Shown: in pieces, positions 56,601-64,000 of the stretch
Position numbering within the stretch: the stretch's first letter is position 1
Layout of the letters: every line of letters begins with the position of its first letter
DNA from: Gymnothorax reevesii
Lineage: Eukaryota > Chordata > Actinopteri > Anguilliformes > Muraenidae
Length of the DNA stretch: 64,000 bases
Assembly (NCBI GenBank): GCA_029721435.1
Contig: CM056592.1
Coordinates: 31,241,111 to 31,305,110 of the forward strand
Direction: 5' to 3'
Notes under the pieces: generated by a model
What the model was told of the DNA's origin: nothing
The model's input: the letters and a program-made list of their open reading frames with translations, nothing else
Databases searched by the model: none
Program-made: the position numbers and the translations under genes

Positions 56601-59600
56601 TCTTGGTATATTTTGGGCTTTTGTTGCCTACTAAGTGCAACAAGTATTATTTTCAGTGAAATACATTTGTATACAAGAAGTATACAGCCAATTAAATAAT
56701 TAGATAAATAATAATAACAACAGGGAACTAACTTAAATATTGAATGATCTACTGTACACGTTCCTGCAAAAACTTGGTATTCTCTAACATATAAGATTCC
56801 AATTTCAAATGCAGACCAGATTTATTCACGGTCATCTGCAAGTGAATTCAAGAGGTACTGTGCCTGTGTAATGGCACTCGCCTGTTTAACTATACTCACC
56901 TCCTCTGCCTACCTCTCCTACAGCGCAGCAGTGTTTAAGGAATCGTACGACATCTTCTCTGTGACCACGCAGAAGGCCATCTATAACTGGATTACACAAG
57001 GACTGAAGAGAGCCTCGAAATCCATCTGTAACCCAACAATCACTCTCCCCTCTCTCTCTCTTTAAACATACATTTGTAACCCAACAATCACTCTCCCCTC
57101 TCTCTCTTTAAACATACATCTGTAACCCAACAATAACCCAACTATCACTCTCCCCTCTCTCTCTTTAAACATACATCTGTAACCCAACAATCACTCTTCC
57201 CTCTGTCTCTTTAAACATGCATCTGTTACCCAACAATAACCCAACTATCACTCTCACCTCTCTCTCTTTAAACACTAACTGCATTATTTCTTTTGTCTGA
57301 AAGTAGATGTCTGTGGTATCCGTACTGCCTCTGAATTTGCATCTACTTTACTTGCAGTATGTCCTGCCAGTGAACTGCGAGGACTTAACATTGCATGGAC
57401 ATTTTTAGCCATTAACAGATACTTGGACTTACTGCAGTTATGGTGTTTACATACAGAATACAGCTACCTTTGCACTGAGGTAATTCTGGTTAGTTGAATT
57501 CAAGATGACATTGGCAGCACAACACTCCAAAACTGAGCTGAACCTGCAGACTTCTGAGAGGGGTAGTTCTGAAACACATTATTCTATTCATCCACCCACA
57601 CTGTGTTCAAGAATAAACATCTGTGTCTGGGCATTAAACACAGAAAAAATACCTAAAGCGATATAAGCCACACATTTTCTGATGATAAAATTATCATTTG
57701 GACCCGTGTGTTTATGTGGGAGTCGGGGTGGTTATACATTAGATGTCTAAGAATGAGATGAGAGGACTGCAGTAGAGAGTCTTTTATATTTAATGATCTT
57801 TGTGCTCGCTGATGACCCCAGATAACCCTGATGTCTGGATGACTGCTGAGAACCTGTGGTTCCTGGGACGGTACATGGTGCACCTGACGGTGCGGAGCAT
57901 TCACAGGGTCCACCTCAGTGAGGTACGGCCTGTGACCAACGAGTCGCAGAGAAGCCGTCCTATTAGGAATATAATGCTTGGTTTTTCTCATTGAGGTTTA
58001 TAGATGAACAGCTGGTTTGTTTAACATGCATGATTTCCATGTAGATGGTGCCATTTTATATGTTAATATCTAACGGCCAAAAACATTTCTTAGAAATTCC
58101 AAACAAGCCCTCCCACCTGAAACTGAAATTGTTCTAAGACATGTCTGTACATTATGATCAATTAAAATGAACCGTCTGACCCCACCATCTCTGTCAGATG
58201 AGAACTTTCATTCACAACGATAATGCCACCAAGCAGCTGGACTCAGTGTACGACATGAAGTCAAGCGCCGGCAAAGCCTTCCTCCACAGAATCAACGCCT
58301 CAGGGTTCGACATGAGCAATGTTTCCACTGCTTACAGGTAATTAAGTGAAGAGAATGGAAATCATGATGTGCGTCCAGCTCAGCTGCTGCCTGAACATTT
58401 CTCATGTGTGTAATTCAGACAGCAGGATGTCCGTCAGTTCATGCTGCGGTGATGTAATTCACTGGAGCTGCTGGCTCTGCTGCGGCTGAGGGACAGAAGT
58501 TAAGCATCAGCCTCTTCCCAATGCACTGCATCAATCGACACAAAAATGTCTCCTGGTACTTTTAATGAATTGGTTTACACTGATCTCTGATGTACTTAAT
58601 CTTAAATCTCGCTGCCATTGTTATACATTTAACCTGAAGTTGTGCAAGGTCAAAATTTAGTGTGCAGGAGAAGCATTGTATCGAGATTTAGTTTATTATT
58701 TTTCATGCTGGTTTTTTAGGCTCAGATTAAATCTTCAAGAAACTCTGTTAAAGGTTTTAACCTGGGTTAGACTTAATTTAAAGTGCACCTATTATGTGAC
58801 TTTTCGCTGGTCATTCTTGTACTCTTGAACTTTACAAAAAAAGTTTTAAATGCGTCATTGTTAAAAAACATGAGTTATCCCATGCTGGCCATTTCTGCAG
58901 TACCTGTCTGTGAAACGCTCTGTTAAAAGTCCTGCCCCCGCCCTCCCGAAAACCTCAGTGTGCTGTGATTGGTCAACTTGATGACTCACTCGTGATTGAT
59001 CCACTGTTCACACGTGTGTCAGGAAATGTGACGCCCCTTACCATAAATGGATTTCCGCATTGGAATCAAATTCCGGTTAAGCCTTGTGGGCGAAACCCGC
59101 TTGATTCAAGGGCGTGCCAAACTATCTGCTTGGTGTGAAAATTCAGATGGTGACATCACCAATTGATGAAAAAAATGGTTAGAAGCGATTGGAGCATTTC
59201 AGTCAGCTCTGGAGCAGTGCATTTCGCGGCAGAGACGCTTCTTCTGGAGGTGACTTTGAGTTGTTTTCAGACACAGACCTTTTAAATGCGTATAAATGAT
59301 ATGATTCACACTACGACATTAAAACAATGAAAAACCGTAATAGGGGCACTTTAAGACCGTGAAACTGTCAGGTAATGATATTACCTCCTTGTGCTCACTG
59401 ACGGAGCACGGAGGCAAAATGGCAAAATTTTTGTGCTACCGACCCAGGGTATTCTAGAGTCTTCCATATAATCTGACTGTTCAGGACTTATTTTATTAAG
59501 ATCTATTTTAAATCCCCTGCCACAACACAAGATGAAGTGAGGGATTTTGCAATGGTTGCTTGTCCGTTCGTCCATGCATCCATCTGTCCGGATAAGTGAG

Positions 59601-62600
59601 GACACAGTTTTTCTCAGAAATGACATTACCTAGATGAATTGAATTTTGCGAGTGCATATTACAAGTCATGACCTTGATTGACTTCGATAACGTGATTCCA
59701 TAGCGGCGGGAGTGTTGATGACAATGGCGTCTTGTTGTGATTGGGAGCAGATTATGAAACACTGTAAAATGATGATGTAATAACTGTAAAATGACAGTGT
59801 ACTGGGCCTGAGCGTCTGCATCTCCCCGCAGACTGGGGCTGCTGGTGTGTTTTTATGACCGTGTGCAGCTGCTGGGTGCCAGCGATGCTCGCTGCCTGCT
59901 ACACCAGCTCATGAAATGCAGCCAGCTGCGGGGGAGCCTGGCAGGCGTGCAGAAGGTGAGGGTCGATCCAGGACCAGTTTGGCCCCAGTTGGGCCCCAGG
60001 GAACACACTGGAGATTAGGCACAGGCCACTCCGGTTCCAGAGGGCAGGCGTGTACACTGCTGTTTGTTCCCACCCGTTACCCTGACTAAGTGAGCTAAAT
60101 GGCTGTACACACAAACATGAGTTTACTCATTGATTAGATTACAAAAAAAATTGAGAAGTGCAACTGAAATATGAGATTTTGTGTATGGCTTGATTTCTTA
60201 ACTGGAGATGGTCACCATCAGAAATATTTCTGGAGTAACTGCTGAACTCTCCTGCCTGTCTGCCTCTCACAGCCACAAAAGTTAATTTGTGTTAAATATA
60301 TGATTATTTTATGATTTGACAGAGCAGCATTTTGATGGATCTCAGACTTTTGTGAGACACCTGGATAGCTGTCTAATTTGGGTCATAGCAAGCGGGCGAT
60401 CTAGAATGTAATATTCAAGATGAATTGTACTTGTAGTCAAGAAGTTTATGATCCCAGAAATGTATAGTTTTAAGCCCCAGCAGTTTTTTAATTGTCAGTA
60501 TTTTTATTTTTTTTGCAATTTCAAAGTTGAATTTTCATGAAGATTTTTTGTGTTTTCTCTACCAAAATCATAATCATAAACTGAAATACGATGGGAGTCT
60601 AAATGCTTCATGCTAAGTTTTTCTGTCTGTGAAGCTGCAATCTTGAATTATAAAGCCTTAAATAAGGTAACACCGAAATAGCCAGATTTGGCTTCTGCGC
60701 AAAGGGGTTAAGGTCAGTAAATGAAATTTTTCCAGTTTCTCTGCAGTTTGTAAATTTGTTGCATTCCTCATCCAAGGAAATCCCAGTTTTGCACCAGTCA
60801 GAAGCCATGTTGAAGCTTTGATGAATTCATTAACCTCTTTCTCCAGATGTATAGAACTGCAAATTTAAGGACGTAGTTACAGTACTCGACCACGAGATGG
60901 CACCCCCGGATCAGTTATTGAATATTCACAGGCAGGCAGAGCTGAAACACGATTGAGAGTATGGAGAAGTTCCCACCAATCCCTGTTTTTCAGGAGTTGC
61001 ATGAATTAAACTCCTCAGCTAAGCCTGATGTGCAAATTGGTCAATATCCAATATTGGTCCAGCAGTCAAAAAAAAGTGATCTATTGCGACAGAAAAAATC
61101 GTTGTCCTGTGTAGCAGCCACTTTAGCTACAGTGAGCCAACGGTATTCCAATTAATGGTTCAGAAAACTCAGTTTTCTGAGGCAAAAAATTCTACATGGT
61201 ATTGATTCTCTCACATTCTACTGTCAATTTCTTTCATCTCTATCTAAAAATTTGTAGTTCCCTCCCGTGGATTTACGTGTGGATTCCTTCATCGAAAAAT
61301 TCAGCACTTCCTTATATCCTCCCGAGTACTGGTGTTGATAGCCAATCACTCAATCATACACTCAGGCTCTTCTGCGTAACTGCAAAATTACACCTCATGC
61401 CCACGTGAAATTTCCCCGGTTACAATGTATTGATTGGCTCGTTTCTTATCCAATTCCTTTATTTCAGCACTAATGTCTCCCTGACTGTCCCTGTGTGTCC
61501 CAGCTGAAGTCTCAGCTCCTGTCGCTGCTGATTGAGAATCAGACGCTGAATGAGTCTCTGGGCTCCGTGTCGGACGCAGTCGTGGGTCTCACTCTCAGTC
61601 AGCTGGAGTCTCTGTCGGCCCCAGCAGTGCAGAGGTCCATCGGTGTCCTTCAGCAAGTGGAGGGATGGACACAGAGCCAGACCGTTACACTGGTGCGCAA
61701 GTACATGGGCACCAGCAAGGTGAGCTGGCATCTCACACACCAAGGAAAAATCACCGCCTCTCTATCCTACAGAGGTGCGGAACATGCTTCACCTACACAT
61801 GTACCACAAACATACCTGTGGTATCCTATCCTAAACATACCTGCCGAATGGATATATCGTTTCATTGTGGTTAAAAATGGGGAAATTATGAAACATTTAT
61901 GATCAAATTAGCCTTAGGAGTGTTCAGATATTGCCTCTTTCGGTCAGCTGGAGTGGCAGTAGTTGGCAGTTGATAATGTTTGGCAAGTGCTGCTGCTCAA
62001 GCCTCTACACTAGAGCTACTTCTCTTCAAGTGTACAGTACAGGCCAAATGTTTGGACACACCTTCTCATTCACTGCGTTTCCTTTATTTTCATGACTATT
62101 TACATTGTAGATTCTCACTGAAGCCATCAAAACTTTGAATGAACACATGTGGAATTATGTGTGTATCTAACAGTTGTCCAGTAGGGCTGTCAGCTGTGTA
62201 TCAACCTGATTTCTGCACAACACAACTGATGGTCCCAACCCCATTGATAAGGCAAGAAATTTCACTAATTAACCCTGACAAGGCACACCTGTGAAGTGAC
62301 AACCATTTCAGGTGAAGCCCATCAAGAGAATGTCAAGAGTGTGCAAAGCAGTAATCAGAGCAAAGGGTGGCTACTTTGAAGAAACTATAATATATGACAT
62401 GTTTTCAGTTACAGGTATTTCACACTTTTTTGTTAAGTACATTATTCCACATGTGTTCATTCATAGTTTTGATGCCTTCAGTGAGAATCTACAATGTAAA
62501 TAGTCATGAAAATAAAGGAAATGCATTGAATGAGAAGGTGTGTCCAAACTTTTGGCCTGTACTGTATGCATGTCCAAACTTCAGCTGTAGATGCCCTTTA

Positions 62601-63935
62601 ACTTTTTTGGGAAGATAATTTTTCTGATAATGTGTTTGCATTGTCATACGACCGCATAGCCGATAAACTCAAAGTAGATTTTCTTTGGGATACAGTGTTC
62701 AGCAGTTAAGCTGCGTTTGGTGTTTTAGTGTGAGGGATTTTAAAATTTGTGTTTTATTTCATTTGTGTTTGTTCTCTTTATTGGCTGCCACGAAGCTGGA
62801 ATGTACATGTGTAATGTAGTCATTGTTTTTATTTATTGTACTTGGTTGTTTTCAATTGTTCGCGACTGGGCTCCGTTGCAAAAGAGCTTGCTCTCAATCG
62901 GATTCCCAGTATAAATAAAAAAAAATAAATAAAAATGTCCTCTTCATGCTGGTTTGTGCAGGCGCTGTACCTCAGTAACATGAGTGAGCTGGGTTCTCTC
63001 GTCTCTGGGTTGGACACAAACCTCTTCTACAGTGTGAACAGGGCTGAATTGGCTCAGGCAGCAGAGAGCTTCCTTCTGCGGCACGTCACTCGCCTCAGTC
63101 CCGCCCAGCGACACGCCCTCATCTCTCAGGTTCAACATGGACACCCTCCAATGATATGCATATGGAGACTGGGCCTTGTGAACTGGCCTATTATCTTCTA
63201 ATTAACAAAAATTTTTTCAGCTCGGGATCAATTTGACCGCGAAAACCCTACAGGAATTGATTGTAACTGAACGCATGACTCAAGTTTCTCAGGCAGTTTG
63301 TGTTTCTGCTGATGATCTTAATGGCACAGAAAATAAAACTCCCACCCCCCTCCTTCCCACATACATCTAGGACTGATTTTACATGACCATTCAGAAATTA
63401 TTGAGCAATGACTGAGAAACGAATGAGAGTGAATGAGAAATGAATGAGAAAGTGCACTCATTATTACAACACAACAACAACGAGATCAAAGATCTTGAGC
63501 TCAAAATGACCAACAACACTGATGCATAAAATGTGCATACAAATCATTAAAATATATTTTTCTGTCAATTTCATGCCTTTCTCATGACATCAGGAAAAAA
63601 TCTAGCTGAAAAAGGTATGGCAACCATGTTTTTAGAGACCATAAGCACTAAATGGGGGTCAATTAGAAAAAAATAATGGAGTTAAAATATATTGAAAACG
63701 GCGTCCGCAGGGGTGCTCTCTCTGCTGCACATGCTCAGTTCTCCTGTGTGAGGTGATGGCACCGCAGTGCTCAGTGTGGGCGGCTCTGTGACAGATGCTG
63801 ACCTCAGGGGACATGGAGCGGGTCCTACGCAGGGTTCAGGGGCCACTCTTCACCGAGGTGCCTCTCTCCGTCCTGCTGAAAAACCCAGGCTTAGAGAGCG
63901 CCGCCCTGGTGGACAAACATCTGACCAGCAGCCAG
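53649..63935 (+). CDS. otoa: Otoancorin, 5' part (14 exons, continues beyond the window)
   Basis: Exons: 53649-53744 (signal peptide with FLLLLLLLFLPSLGS), 53842-53870, 54050-54080, 54216-54243, 54663-54744, 55750-55878, 56233-56465, 56924-57027, 57822-57922, 58198-58337, 59832-59955, 61504-61719, 62962-63129 and 63795-63935. From the second exon on, all phases agree. Hallmarks shared with vertebrate otoancorin: NRSLF, LGRYMVHL, DNATKQLD, RLGLLVCFYD, MKCSQLRG, ENQTLNESLGSVSDAVVGLT, LSQLESLSA and LSPAQ. Otoancorin is a secreted, probably GPI-linked glycoprotein of the mesothelin/stereocilin family that anchors acellular gels (tectorial membrane) to non-sensory inner-ear epithelium; human loss causes DFNB22 deafness. 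The 3' half is outside the window. The join of exon 1 (phase 0) to exon 2 (needs one carried base) does not work as drawn; see findings. Confidence 0.94.
54748..55470. repeat. Minisatellite, 29-bp unit, at the start of otoa intron 5
   Basis: Two 29-bp versions, GCTATCACAGCACACTGCTC TCTCAATGC and GATATGACGGCACACTGCTC TCTCAATGC, alternate for most of the array (58-bp higher-order period), about 24 copies. It begins within about 10 bp of the exon donor (CAGA|GTAAGT at 54744/54745). Open frames through it (54619-54912, 55192-55557) are artefacts. Confidence 0.93.
57022..57282 (+). repeat. Tandem array starting at the otoa exon 8 donor, 5 units
   Basis: Each unit, 45-60 bp, has CATCTGTAACCCAACAATCA, CTCTCCCCTCTCTCTC and TTTAAACATA. 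The first copy spans the real exon/intron boundary ATCT|GTAACC at 57027/57028. Copies 3 and 4 repeat CATCTGTAACCC exactly, copy 2 has CATTTGTAACCC and copy 5 CATCTGTTACCC. Two units contain an extra ATAACCCAACT insertion. Confidence 0.88.
58782..59350. mobile_element. Inverted-repeat element flanked by TTAA
   Basis: The left end AGTGCACCTATTATGTGACT and the right end in reverse (AGTGCCCCTATTACGGTTTT) match at the termini. TTAA lies outside both ends (58778-58781 and 59351-59354), as in piggyBac-type insertions. It is about 570 bp and non-coding. It resembles a common fish repeat; superfamily assignment rests only on the TTAA. It lies in otoa intron 10. Confidence 0.7.
59376..59775 (+). mobile_element. 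Stem-loop/GTCC repeat copy in otoa intron 10
   Basis: Starts with the inverted repeat CCTCCTTGTGCTC...GGAGCACGGAGG, followed by CTTGTCCGTTCGTCCATGCA TCC, TTGAATTTTGCGAGTGCATA and GCGGCGGGAGTGTTGATGAC. The inner part aligns with the minus-strand copy at 21.2-21.4 kb. It sits about 30 bp after the TTAA-flanked element. Confidence 0.65.
59956..61503. other. otoa intron 11
   Basis: No exon recognised. The open frame at 60961-61155 lacks any family resemblance. Confidence 0.4.
62035..62564. mobile_element. Non-autonomous Tc1-type element
   Basis: The left end CAGTACAGGCCAAATGTTTG and the right end in reverse (CAGTACAGGCCAAAAGTTTG) match and continue about 110 bp (GACACACCTTCTCATTCA.TGC.TTTCCTTTATTTTCATGACTA). 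TA flanks at 62033-62034 and 62565-62566. The interior is only about 300 bp with no transposase. It lies in otoa intron 12. Confidence 0.9.
62780..62935 (+). mobile_element. LINE 3' tail just before an otoa acceptor
   Basis: CTCCGTTGCAAAAGAGCTTG CTCTCAATCGGATTCCCAGT ATAAATAAA with further AATAAATAAA is the recognisable 3' end of an abundant fish LINE. It ends about 26 bp before the otoa exon 13 acceptor at 62961. Confidence 0.7.
63130..63794. other. otoa intron 13
   Basis: AT-rich with GAATGAGAAA-type short direct repeats near 63415-63455. No other feature. Confidence 0.45.
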
Positions 63936-64000
63936 GTATGTGCATGTAATCATGCGACTGGCACAGGGTTGGGCATGTGCATGTGATCATGCGACTGGCT

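Overview
The window looks like vertebrate nuclear DNA, most likely from a ray-finned (teleost-type) fish. Genes are split into short exons with GT-AG introns, and the DNA between them is full of Tc1/mariner elements, Rex3-like, L1/Tx1-like and L2-like LINE remnants, MITEs and minisatellites typical of fish. No species can be named from sequence alone. No prokaryotic, CRISPR, rRNA or tRNA features were found.

Four protein genes are recognised, in the order found on human chromosome 16p12.2. (1) 10.9-13.0 kb, plus strand: the last three coding exons of polr3e (RNA polymerase III subunit RPC5). (2) 20.1-30.0 kb, minus strand: a complete cdr2 (cerebellar degeneration-related protein 2), five coding exons, 436 codons, all intron phases agreeing and one GC-AG intron. 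(3) 39.2-49.5 kb, plus strand: a complete mettl9 (protein-histidine methyltransferase), five exons, 326 codons. (4) 53.6 kb to the right edge, plus strand: the 5' part of otoa (otoancorin, inner-ear protein of the mesothelin/stereocilin family), about 14 exons, continuing beyond the window. These genes do not form one pathway; they are a conserved syntenic neighbourhood.

The rest is repeats. Two Tc1-type transposons are present: one at 31.07-33.15 kb, decayed and carrying a nested insertion, and one at 44.36-45.96 kb, whose transposase frame appears broken mainly by one 8-bp duplication. There are several non-autonomous inverted-repeat elements, a piggyBac fossil, LINE fragments, and at least five copies of a repeat with a terminal stem-loop and a GTCC-rich tract.

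The most unusual observation is that most of the minisatellites lie against exon edges. A 42-bp array begins in the mettl9 exon 4/intron 4 boundary and repeats its 5' splice site. Another array repeats the otoa exon H donor, another shares sequence with the otoa start-codon region, and others begin or end within about 125 bp of exon edges in polr3e, cdr2, mettl9 and otoa. If real and general, this suggests tandem duplication seeded at exon boundaries and may affect splicing.
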